The notes under the pieces were generated by a model. That model had not been told where the DNA came from. It saw nothing but the letters and a program-made list of their open reading frames with translations, and ran no database searches. Source: a virus. Taken from it: 41,888 bases of DNA. Shown here in pieces: positions 1 to 7,263 of the stretch. The translations under genes were made by a program, and so were the position numbers. The DNA is taken from IMG/VR virus record IMGVR_UViG_3300027996_000068, positions 1 through 41,888 of that record; one strand, 5' to 3'. The stretch's first letter is position 1, and each line of letters begins with the position of its first letter.

Positions 1-126
1 ATGCGATTAAAGGATTATTTAATTTAATAGATACTGTTTCCTCACTATCTCCAATATCATCAAATACTTTTGTAAATATTGATTCAGCACGTTCTTGTAC
101 TGTACCAGTAGTGGTTATAGTTGCAA
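1..126. repeat. Left copy of the terminal redundancy (circular closure)
   Basis: These 126 bases are identical to 41758-41883 at the right end. The match stops at base 127 (T here, G at 41884), and the last five bases of the window are probably an assembly tip error. The repeat lies inside a tail gene and has no repeat character of its own. It fits an assembler overlap on a circular or circularly permuted molecule, so the real genome length is 41,757 bp. Confidence 0.93.
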
Positions 127-1573
127 TGCCTGTGCTTGTAATATTCAATAACGAAGCATTACCATAACTAGTTTCACTGTTTAATGTTCCTAACCCACCT
201 ACCACGCTTGAAACACTTGTAGCAGGAAATTCCTTATATTCTACCCAAATATCTTTAGTCCCTGTAAATGATACAGAACCCGTATATAAGTTTTCGCTTG
301 ATGCTTTACTTGTATAAGTATTTACAGCTACTTCAATAGTATTTATACGTTTATCTAATGCAATCTTAGGAATATTAGCAACATTATCAAAGTCTATATT
401 ATCTACTGCTACGGTATCAGATAATTGCTGTACTTGAACAACTCCTAATCTATCTATATAAGTAACTGCTTGACCTGCGTTTGCTACAAATTGAATAGCA
501 CCACGAAAGGACCTAATTGGAATATTCCCATTTACCGTTATACTATCTAAAGCACTATCAATATTGTAGTCTACAGAACTTAATCCAAAATCAGTAAATA
601 TATCAGTTAATAGATTAGTAATAGTTCTTGCTTGTACTTTACCTTTTCTATATCTTTGTTGCTCAAATAAATCTAATAAATCCCTAGCTACGAATGAAGC
701 TGTCAGACTTCCTTGGTCACTATTCCATTCAGTTAAGTAATAAATGCCCATTGGAATCCATTCAACACTATCATCAGCTAATACAAGCCCATAATAAGGC
801 TTTATTCTTTGCCTTTTTTGTAAGAATGGATATATCCCAGTAGGATTTAAAATATTAAACTCTTGATTTGAATTATCTAATACAAATGATATTTCATCAC
901 TTGCTAATTCATCTCCAATCAACTCTATTTCTTTTAACACTGTAAGGCTCGCCATATCATCATCAAGATATTCTTTGATGATTCCATAATCTAATTCAGT
1001 TATTCTAGCATATCGGAAAGGCTCTGCCCATTTAGTTATTGTTATTACAACTTTATCATAATTAGATAAATTAGTTTCCCAAATATATTTAACTAATGTA
1101 TTCCCAGTAACGCTTATATTAGCTATAGATGTTACACCGTCAAACACCTCTATATCGAATTCCTCTGCATATTCATCAGATTGAGGGTCGAATATAATTG
1201 TTAAACCTATACTATTTTGACTAGATAAAAAAGGTTTAGTGTATATTTGAGGTGCCGAAAACGTACTATCAGATTGACTTTGTGCTAAACTCCACCAACC
1301 TACTTGATATTGTGTTTCAGCCACTTTAGGCGGTAGCACGAAGCTACCATCTAAAATTGTATGATTAGTTTCATATGTCATATATTTACCTGACATATCA
1401 CGAACTAAATCATTTGTTTCATCTTTTCTACTTATGGCATTTTCACCCGTTACCGTTATTGCTCCTGCATCAACATAAGCATCTATATCAATTAATTCAA
1501 ACTCTATTTTACCTTTAATTTCTATTACATTATCATATATCGCATTATCATATTCTGTTGTCGTTGGGTACAT
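1..1573 (-). CDS. Tail hub-like structural protein, first 524 residues (gene crosses the window ends)
   Basis: The ATG is at 1573, about ten bases after a GGGGTG ribosome site. The frame is open to the left edge and continues from 41757 down to a stop at 41534, giving 598 residues in one unbroken frame once the genome is circularised. Residues 1-200 are beta-rich. Residues 205-300 carry a pattern I know from siphophage tail hub and tail-endopeptidase-like proteins: a segment rich in domain-swap strands, then 'IPMGIYYLTEW' near 273-283. It follows the tape measure gene and one small tail gene, where the distal tail and hub proteins normally sit, so it probably forms part of the tail tip. No peptidase motif was recognised. 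The tail tip role is inferred from position and the hub-like segment. Confidence 0.85.
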   Translation of the reverse strand, partial: MYPTTTEYDNAIYDNVIEIKGKIEFELIDIDAYVDAGAITVTGENAISRKDETNDLVRDMSGKYMTYETNHTILDGSFVLPPKVAETQYQVGWWSLAQSQSDSTFSAPQIYTKPFLSSQNSIGLTIIFDPQSDEYAEEFDIEVFDGVTSIANISVTGNTLVKYIWETNLSNYDKVVITITKWAEPFRYARITELDYGIIKEYLDDDMASLTVLKEIELIGDELASDEISFVLDNSNQEFNILNPTGIYPFLQKRQRIKPYYGLVLADDSVEWIPMGIYYLTEWNSDQGSLTASFVARDLLDLFEQQRYRKGKVQARTITNLLTDIFTDFGLSSVDYNIDSALDSITVNGNIPIRSFRGAIQFVANAGQAVTYIDRLGVVQVQQLSDTVAVDNIDFDNVANIPKIALDKRINTIEVAVNTYTSKASSENLYTGSVSFTGTKDIWVEYKEFPATSVSSVVGGLGTLNSETSYGNASLLNITSTGIATITTTGTVQERAESIFTKVFDDIGDSEETVSIKLNNPLIA

Positions 1574-1584
1574 TTATTCACCCC

Positions 1585-1950
1585 TTAATATTCTACTAGT
1601 GTGAAGCTTATATTTCGCCATCTTGGTACTCCTGCACTTACTTTTCCAAAGTCTAATGTATCAATATCTCTGTCACTTGAATACATTGTGAAACTTCCGT
1701 TTGTTCCCGTTTCTGGGTCTGGACATACTACAGTAAATGAGTCTGGCTTTATTGCTAATAATAAAGTTGAGCAATCTGCTTGACTCAAATATGAATAAGT
1801 AACTCTAAAACTTCTTACTCCTGCACGTTTTCTTTTCCTTATTAACCCTGCGTTTGCATTTCTGTAAGATCCAACGTCAACATCAGACAATAAAGGTTTA
1901 AATGTTGTTGGGTCTGGCATATCTGCACCGCCTATATTTAGTATTGCCAT
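1585..1950 (-). CDS. Small distal tail protein (DUF6711-like)
   Basis: A 121-residue protein starting MAILNIGGADMP and containing 'YRNANAGLIRKRKR', 'SYLSQADCSTLLLAI' and 'VCPDPETG'. This matches from memory the small phage family DUF6711, which is encoded beside tape measure and tail tip genes. It begins 12 bases after the tape measure stop and ends 11 bases before the hub gene, so all three are probably cotranslated. The start is preceded by a GAGGTGATAAA ribosome site. No catalytic motif, signal or membrane segment is visible. It may occupy the position of the distal tail ring protein (Dit), but I see no Dit signature, so a structural role at the tail tip is an inference. Confidence 0.75.
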   Translation of the reverse strand: MAILNIGGADMPDPTTFKPLLSDVDVGSYRNANAGLIRKRKRAGVRSFRVTYSYLSQADCSTLLLAIKPDSFTVVCPDPETGTNGSFTMYSSDRDIDTLDFGKVSAGVPRWRNISFTLVEY

Positions 1951-1962
1951 TTTATCACCTCA

Positions 1963-3981
1963 TTATTTTAAAAACGGACTAGGGTTTTGCCTTGTAATCA
2001 CACTAGAACCCCTTCGCTCTGATTCTTTTTGTAGTGGGTCAAATATTCCTTTAGCAATTTCTCTACCATCTAAATTAACTTTTACTTCAACTGGGGCAGG
2101 TGGTAAGTTATTACCTTGAACTTGTGTAAGATTTGAAGCTGTATCAGTTCCAACATTACCACTACCTAAAAAATCTGTATTTATATCATTTGATGATGGG
2201 TCTAACCTTATTGGTGCTGGACTATTACGATTAATAGGAACACCACCAAATGAAGAACCTGTTATAGATGCTAAAGCCATTTTTGCTTTTTCGACTTCTT
2301 TCTGTATATTAAAAACAGTATCTTGAACATCAGTTTCAATATTGCCTAACTGTGTATCGATATCTGTTCTAATATTTCCCCAAGAATTATCCCATTCAGT
2401 TTGAACACCTGTCCAATCTTTGTTTTTAATACCTTCTATATGACTATCAACATTTTTATCCATTCTTGATAGTACAATATCCATAGTATTTTTAATATTT
2501 TGCATGCCTGTGAACCAATTCATTTTTACATCACTCCAAGGTTTTTGTTGCAACCCTGAAAAGAATGTATCAACTTTAATATTCATACTATTAAGTGATT
2601 GAGTTGTTTGTGTTTCTACAAGACCTAATCCGTTTCTTATTCCAAATAAATCATTTACAGCTTCACCAGTTTGTGTTTTAAGTGAATCGAAAAATCCTTC
2701 GCCTGCTTTAATTGGTTTATTAAAAGTATCCCAAGCTTTCCCTGCGTTTTTAATTGCAGTTGTGAAACCTTTTGCTCCTGCTGCTGTATCTGTGAAAAAT
2801 CTAACTATAGCAGTTCTTCTTATATCGGCATCACTTGCAGGAGGTCCGAATATTCCGCTACCATCACCCGTTCCACCCGTTCCACCCGTTCCGCCTGCTC
2901 CATCACCACCGCCTGTTGTAGTCGGCGTTTTTGCAATTTGCTCTTGTAAGTTATTCAACTTATCAAAAGGTGCTAAAGATTTCCTTGCACTCTTTGCTGC
3001 TTTATCAATATTATCTGATAAATCGTCTTGGCTATTTGCTGCATCATCACCAGAATCAGTCAACTTATCTTCTTGTTTTTTTACTCCAAAAATAACATGT
3101 GAAAAAGCTTTCATACCTTCTGCTAAATCTACGAGAACCTTTGCAAAGTCTATTAAAACAGGAATTATTTTTTGTATAAGAGGTAAAAAAGCCTGACCTA
3201 GTTTAAGACTAGCTTCATCAAGTCTAGCACTTAACTCAGATAATGCTGCACTAGTTGTGTTTTTAACAGTAGTACCATGGGTTTTTAATGATTGTTCCAT
3301 TATCCCCCAATATATAATTTGTTGCTTAACTTTAAAATCTAATTGGTTCCAGCTTTTATCACCTGCGAACCTCTTAAATGCTTTTGTAGTTTTTAACACT
3401 CCTGCTCTTGCTTGTATACCTAAGTTATCAATAGCTGTTACAGTTCCAGTTAATCCGCTTTTTATTCTATTTTCAACATCTTCTATGGTTCTTCCTGTAG
3501 CTGCTGCTATTACTTTAGATTGTTTAGCTAACGCCACCGACATTTTAGCTGCTTCTGTTTTAGTTTTAGCAAATGTTGAAATAAGGATACCATACGAAGT
3601 TGTCAGAGATGCGGCTGCACTTGTTGAAATACCCATATTTATAGCTTGATTCTCTGCAAAGTCTTTTACAATATTAGAAGCATTACCAAATATAGTTCCA
3701 ACTTGAGCCATTGTGTTTTCGTAACTTATAGCTATCTTTGAGCTCTCTTTGATTAGCTTGCCAATTGAAGCCATCATTTTAGCCATTGCCTTAACTGCAA
3801 CTTCTCCGAGTTTAAACCACGCATTACCCATTGCAATAGTTGATGAACTTGTTGCATTTTGCGACCTTCTCATATTCGTTCCTAGTCCTGTTAATCTTCT
3901 TTCTAATCTATCAAAACCTCGATTAATATTAGCTAAATTTGCAGTTACATCAACACTTAGACTTCCTAAACTTCCTGCCAT
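1963..3981 (-). CDS. Tail tape measure protein
   Basis: A 672-residue, alanine- and lysine-rich, mostly helical protein. Residues 1-130 have the usual 'VDVTANLANINRGFDRLERRL' type start and long amphipathic helices. A hydrophobic stretch near 250-285 ('FLPLIQKIIPVLIDFAKVLV') is the membrane-insertion-like segment seen in tape measure proteins. A glycine/threonine linker near 355-380 ('TGGGDGAGGTGGTGGTG') separates the N-terminal part from a helical C-terminal part. It lies directly after the frameshifted tail chaperone pair, overlapping the second frame by 32 bases, which is the standard order. The length predicts a tail of roughly 100 nm at about 1.5 angstrom per residue (rule of thumb). It sets tail length and probably enters the host with the DNA. 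Confidence 0.93.
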   Translation of the reverse strand: MAGSLGSLSVDVTANLANINRGFDRLERRLTGLGTNMRRSQNATSSSTIAMGNAWFKLGEVAVKAMAKMMASIGKLIKESSKIAISYENTMAQVGTIFGNASNIVKDFAENQAINMGISTSAAASLTTSYGILISTFAKTKTEAAKMSVALAKQSKVIAAATGRTIEDVENRIKSGLTGTVTAIDNLGIQARAGVLKTTKAFKRFAGDKSWNQLDFKVKQQIIYWGIMEQSLKTHGTTVKNTTSAALSELSARLDEASLKLGQAFLPLIQKIIPVLIDFAKVLVDLAEGMKAFSHVIFGVKKQEDKLTDSGDDAANSQDDLSDNIDKAAKSARKSLAPFDKLNNLQEQIAKTPTTTGGGDGAGGTGGTGGTGDGSGIFGPPASDADIRRTAIVRFFTDTAAGAKGFTTAIKNAGKAWDTFNKPIKAGEGFFDSLKTQTGEAVNDLFGIRNGLGLVETQTTQSLNSMNIKVDTFFSGLQQKPWSDVKMNWFTGMQNIKNTMDIVLSRMDKNVDSHIEGIKNKDWTGVQTEWDNSWGNIRTDIDTQLGNIETDVQDTVFNIQKEVEKAKMALASITGSSFGGVPINRNSPAPIRLDPSSNDINTDFLGSGNVGTDTASNLTQVQGNNLPPAPVEVKVNLDGREIAKGIFDPLQKESERRGSSVITRQNPSPFLK

Positions 3982-4656
3982 TGCTTAAACCTCCTTCTTT
4001 AAACTCTTTGAGGTGTCTTTCTATTTGTTTCTTATGCATTTTATTCTTTTCTATTCCTTCATGCTGAACATCTTCACTAACCTTATCCGCATCTTTAAAC
4101 ACCTTTTTATAATCAGGCACTTTTGGAGTAGTTAATTTAGCTGTCAACCATGCTTGTATTCTTATTTTCTCAATAGAATCTTTTTCACGTTTAGCGTGTT
4201 GTTTTATCATTACACCAAGTTCAAAAGGCGTACACTCATTATATTCTCTAAGTGTAAGCCCTATAAACATAGCATCTTCAAAGCTTCTATCTAAGTAATT
4301 AACTATTTTTTTTTATCTTCTTCTGGTTTTTTGAATCTTTCATTATCATCTTCTTTTGTTTCTTCAACTCCATATGCTTTATAAATTGCATCTGTCATTT
4401 TTGTAATTAAATTAAAGTAAGATGTTTTATTTAATAATTCTTCTACTTTGTCAAATTCTAAATCAGTATCATCTTCTTTTAATCCTGCATACAATATTTT
4501 TTCTATATCATTACTTTTTAACTTATTTAATCCTTCGCCTACAATTTCCATTAAAGACTTCTTAAAAGTACCTTCTATAACTTTAAGTGCCTTAAATCCA
4601 AATCTTAACTCTCTAGGTCTATCTAATTCAATTATTACAACATCTGTTTTAGCCAT
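3950..4656 (-). CDS. Tail assembly chaperone long form (G-T fusion made by -1 frameshift)
   Basis: The short-form gene (4303-4656) ends in three Lys codons read on nine A residues, directly followed by TAG. If the ribosome slips back one base there, the new frame is open from 4306 to the stop at 3950 with no interruption (118 residues, about 235 in total). The T-frame part contains 'LDRSFEDAMFIGLTLREYNECTPFELGVMIKQ', of which the last half resembles the T region of gpG/gpGT-type chaperones. The arrangement just before the tape measure gene is the classic one for siphophages. The T part has an internal ATG at 4270, but no good ribosome site precedes it, which favours frameshifting over independent initiation. 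The fusion would coat and fold the tape measure protein. Confidence 0.82.
4303..4656 (-). CDS. Tail assembly chaperone short form (G-like)
   Basis: A 117-residue acidic protein with the frame MAKTDVVIIELDRPRELRFG, followed by a helical region and a charged tail ending in Lys-Lys-Lys. Size, charge and position between the tail tube genes and the tape measure gene fit the short tail chaperone (gpG type). An AAGGTGATAAT ribosome site precedes the ATG. This form is made when no frameshift occurs and should be the major product. It acts in tail assembly and is not expected in the finished particle. Family assignment rests on gene order and the frameshift arrangement rather than on a recognised motif. 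Confidence 0.85.
   Translation of the reverse strand: MAKTDVVIIELDRPRELRFGFKALKVIEGTFKKSLMEIVGEGLNKLKSNDIEKILYAGLKEDDTDLEFDKVEELLNKTSYFNLITKMTDAIYKAYGVEETKEDDNERFKKPEEDKKK
4306..4314 (-). promoter_or_regulatory. A9 slippery site for -1 ribosomal frameshifting
   Basis: Nine consecutive A residues on the coding strand, read as three Lys codons, are immediately followed by the TAG stop of the short chaperone. Slipping one base back joins the long T frame exactly. The pausing stop codon right after the slip site should help. I saw no strong downstream pseudoknot by eye. Confidence 0.8.
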
Positions 4657-4679
4657 ATTATCACCTTTTCCTTTTTTAA

Positions 4680-4701
4680 AAGAGGGTTTTTACACCCTCT
4701 T
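4680..4701 (-). terminator. Hairpin between tail-tube paralogue and tail chaperone genes
   Basis: AAGAGGG and CCCTCTT form a perfect 7-bp stem around an 8-base loop, followed on the - strand by TTAAAA. The U-tract is weak, so this is probably a partial terminator or an mRNA 3' end stabiliser that lowers expression of the chaperone genes relative to the abundant tail tube gene. Confidence 0.55.
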
Positions 4702-4704
4702 ATA

Positions 4705-5658
4705 TTAACTATCTATTATTTGAACATCTACATATTTTAAATCGCCATCACCTTGAAACTCAATTGTTTCATTTACTACATCGCCTACATCATTACTAAT
4801 TCCATCACTAGTCAATTTTGCTAAACCATCATATCTGTAACCGTTCACAGTGTCGATATAAAGACTTAGAATAAAATTAGATGTTAAGTTATCTAAGAAG
4901 TCACCATTGCCCCAAAAGGCTTCTGTGCTCACTGTAAACATATTCAATAATGGAATAAACTCTTTAAATTGAACACCATCACACAGGAATGATGTAACAT
5001 CTGCAACATCTGTTTGAGCATCTACTGTCCAATTATAGATTAACGTCATACATTCTAATGTGTATGCTGTATTGTTTATTAGTGCAAAGTCGTATGTTTT
5101 AGAATCATCTAGTAGGTAGAGTGATTGAAATGATACATATGCATCGTTTGTATTTGAATTTGCTAAACTCGTAAAATTTGCTGATATTGATTTTATATCA
5201 TTCCAATCAGGTGTACCAATTATGGTAAAACTACTTTTCTTCACCTTAACATAGTTCCAACCTTCTACAATAGAATTAATCTTATATTCAAAGCGTTCAT
5301 TTGGGTCATATGAACCTTCTGAAAAACTCACCCGAACACTATCAATGTAACTTACGTTGTTAACAAAAAAGACATAACAAATATAATCATCTGTATCACT
5401 AGAGGATGTATCCTCAAATTCAGATAAATTTAATGTGAGAGAAAGTTGTAACATCGTTAAAAAATTACCCGTATCATCATCATCTATTAATTTTCTACTT
5501 TGTGTTCCTAATCTATAATCTAATATATCATTAGAAGCAGTTGCACCAGAATCGGCAACCCAAGTTTCACCACTTTGGAAATTAGCAATCTCTTTACTTT
5601 TATCTAAAGGCGTATATTCTTTATATACTGCACCCATTTTACCGCTTAAAGCACCCAT
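4705..5658 (-). CDS. Second tail tube-like protein with an inserted jelly-roll (carbohydrate-binding-like) domain
   Basis: A 317-residue protein. Residues 195-312 align by eye with the 132-residue tail tube protein encoded just upstream: 'NWTVDAQTDVADVTSFL' against 'TWSVDIGTNVIDTTAML', and 'YDGLAKLTSDGISNDVGD' against 'YTGNAIITSANINNDVQD', both followed by an 'ELQGTG/EFQGDG' strand. The first 13 residues also match the tube N-terminus (GALSGKMG against SAIAGKGG). Between them, residues about 16-190 form a separate beta-rich domain ending in 'GWNYVKVKKSSF', 'GTPDWNDIKSI' and 'AYVSFQSLYLLD', a pattern typical of galactose-binding-like jelly rolls. It is thus a tube paralogue carrying a surface domain, perhaps a minor tube or tail-decorating subunit. 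The carbohydrate-binding role is an inference. Confidence 0.75.
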   Translation of the reverse strand: MGALSGKMGAVYKEYTPLDKSKEIANFQSGETWVADSGATASNDILDYRLGTQSRKLIDDDDTGNFLTMLQLSLTLNLSEFEDTSSSDTDDYICYVFFVNNVSYIDSVRVSFSEGSYDPNERFEYKINSIVEGWNYVKVKKSSFTIIGTPDWNDIKSISANFTSLANSNTNDAYVSFQSLYLLDDSKTYDFALINNTAYTLECMTLIYNWTVDAQTDVADVTSFLCDGVQFKEFIPLLNMFTVSTEAFWGNGDFLDNLTSNFILSLYIDTVNGYRYDGLAKLTSDGISNDVGDVVNETIEFQGDGDLKYVDVQIIDS

Positions 5659-5686
5659 TTTACACCTCCTTACTTAGTTATTTATA

Positions 5687-6085
5687 TTAAGCGTATGCCA
5701 ACGCTCCTGTGCCTTGTAATTCTACTGTATATGATACTCTGTCTTGAACATCATTATTAATATTAGCTGACGTGATAATTGCATTACCTGTATAAGTATT
5801 AGCTGCATTTGGATATAACGTTAAGTCTGATATAGTTGTTCCTAATAATGAAGCTGCGTTTAATGCACCTTGACCATTAGTATCTGTTACTGCATCCCAA
5901 CTCATTTCCATTGATACTGTCCATTCACTAACTCCTGCAATAAAAGTTTTCCATTGAACTCCCCCTGCTAACATAGCTGTTGTATCAATTACATTTGTTC
6001 CAATATCCACTGACCAAGTTTGAACCTCTGCTATTGTGTTTGCTGAAATCCTTGCCTCTCCACCTTTTCCTGCGATTGCTGACAT
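5687..6085 (-). CDS. Major tail tube protein
   Basis: A 132-residue protein with 'TWSVDIGTNVIDTTAM', 'EWTVSMEMSWDA' and a C-terminal 'DRVSYTVELQGTGALAYA', the usual pattern of small TP901-1-type major tail proteins (a central beta-barrel that stacks as hexamers). It is preceded by a clear AAGGAGGAAC ribosome site, expected for an abundant protein. It sits upstream of a paralogue with an inserted domain and of the tail chaperones. No extra domain is present here, so this is probably the standard tube subunit. Assignment is by pattern and gene order. Confidence 0.85.
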   Translation of the reverse strand: MSAIAGKGGEARISANTIAEVQTWSVDIGTNVIDTTAMLAGGVQWKTFIAGVSEWTVSMEMSWDAVTDTNGQGALNAASLLGTTISDLTLYPNAANTYTGNAIITSANINNDVQDRVSYTVELQGTGALAYA

Positions 6086-6138
6086 AATTTGTTCCTCCTT
6101 ATATTTGTATTAATTTTATCTCAATATATAATAGTTAA

Positions 6139-7254
6139 TTATAAATTTTGCAACTCTTTTAATTTTGAATATAACAACTCTGCCATTCTTTCTGCTCCTG
6201 CATCATTAGGATGTAGTAATATTCCTGTAGTTGTACCATCGTCTTTTACATACTCTCTAGCGTTAAAATCATTCCAACCACACCCACCATTCCAATCCAG
6301 AAAAGGCAATCCATATAATTTTGCAACTAATCTTAAAGCTTCTGAATAGTCATACGTTGACTTACCATCTTCGTTTAAAATTCCATATTTATCCGTAAAA
6401 CTTCCTCTGTCTTGATATTTTGCGAAAGTTGTTCCTGCAATAATTATTCTAGCTGTTTTAAATCTCTGTGTTAACTTCTCAACAACTAACTGTGTTGATG
6501 TTATAAATTCATCTGTTGCTGTTTTTTCATATACTGCCATATAATCGTACTGACTTAAACTACTTTCTACCCCAGTACTTACGCGTATAAATACATCTAA
6601 CGCCCCTGTTGTTACTTCATATTCTGCATTGCTATAATTAAAATTTTGTCCTGCTGTAGAAAAAACTTTGCTCGAATCATAAAACGCGTATTGTTTAACA
6701 TTACCCAAAATTAAAGTAGTATTGGCTGGAACTGGGAAAAAATATGAAGATGCTTTTTGAGTACTAGAACCACTGGCTAAAGCTCCGTCTGTCCAATTAA
6801 TAAAACTATCATTTTCTGTGTCCATTTCTGGATTAACTAAGTTTATCCTTGTACCCCAAGTTGGTACAGTCCCGATATCTACACTTTGTGCCCAATCATT
6901 AATTCCACCATTTACAATAATAATATCACTATCTATATTAATGTCTGTTATCCTAGATTCAGAATTTAGAGGTAATGGATCGGATGATGTTCCTGAAATT
7001 CTTGAACCACCTAAACCCTTATTTTCATGTATCATAGGTATTTTAGATAATAGCTTAGGTTGCCATAATCCTTGTTCTGTTACAGAATCACCATATGTTG
7101 TAATTATATTACTTTGCTCATAATTAGCAGTTTCTAAAACAGAAAAATTACTAGTATTAGTAGATGTAGCAGTGTATAATTCAGTAAAATTATTATTAAT
7201 ATCACTTCTTATATCAACACCATCATCACCATTGTTTATTGTTTGTTGTGCCAT
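6139..7254 (-). CDS. Virion-associated SGNH/GDSL esterase with a fibre-type N-terminus
   Basis: A 371-residue protein. Residues 4-28 ('TINNGDDGVDIRSDINNNF') are the attachment-type start common in phage fibre and appendage proteins. The catalytic frame then shows SGNH blocks: GDSVT with Ser57 (block I), GLGGSR near 80-85 (block II), GGIND with Asn119 (block III) and LHPNDAG with His348 (block V). The Asp usually three residues before that His is replaced by Ile345. A beta-sandwich-like insert (about 141-245) lies between blocks III and V. Such enzymes remove acetyl or other ester groups from surface glycans. The gene sits between the tail terminator and tail tube genes, an unusual place, and probably gives the virion a glycan-modifying spike. 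Substrate unknown. Confidence 0.8.
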   Translation of the reverse strand: MAQQTINNGDDGVDIRSDINNNFTELYTATSTNTSNFSVLETANYEQSNIITTYGDSVTEQGLWQPKLLSKIPMIHENKGLGGSRISGTSSDPLPLNSESRITDINIDSDIIIVNGGINDWAQSVDIGTVPTWGTRINLVNPEMDTENDSFINWTDGALASGSSTQKASSYFFPVPANTTLILGNVKQYAFYDSSKVFSTAGQNFNYSNAEYEVTTGALDVFIRVSTGVESSLSQYDYMAVYEKTATDEFITSTQLVVEKLTQRFKTARIIIAGTTFAKYQDRGSFTDKYGILNEDGKSTYDYSEALRLVAKLYGLPFLDWNGGCGWNDFNAREYVKDDGTTTGILLHPNDAGAERMAELLYSKLKELQNL

Positions 7255-7263
7255 TTAATCACC

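Noticed and set aside
2762-3649. Long + strand frames opposite the tape measure gene
   Set aside because: No ribosome sites, low-complexity Pro/Ser/Val composition and full overlap with a clear tape measure protein.
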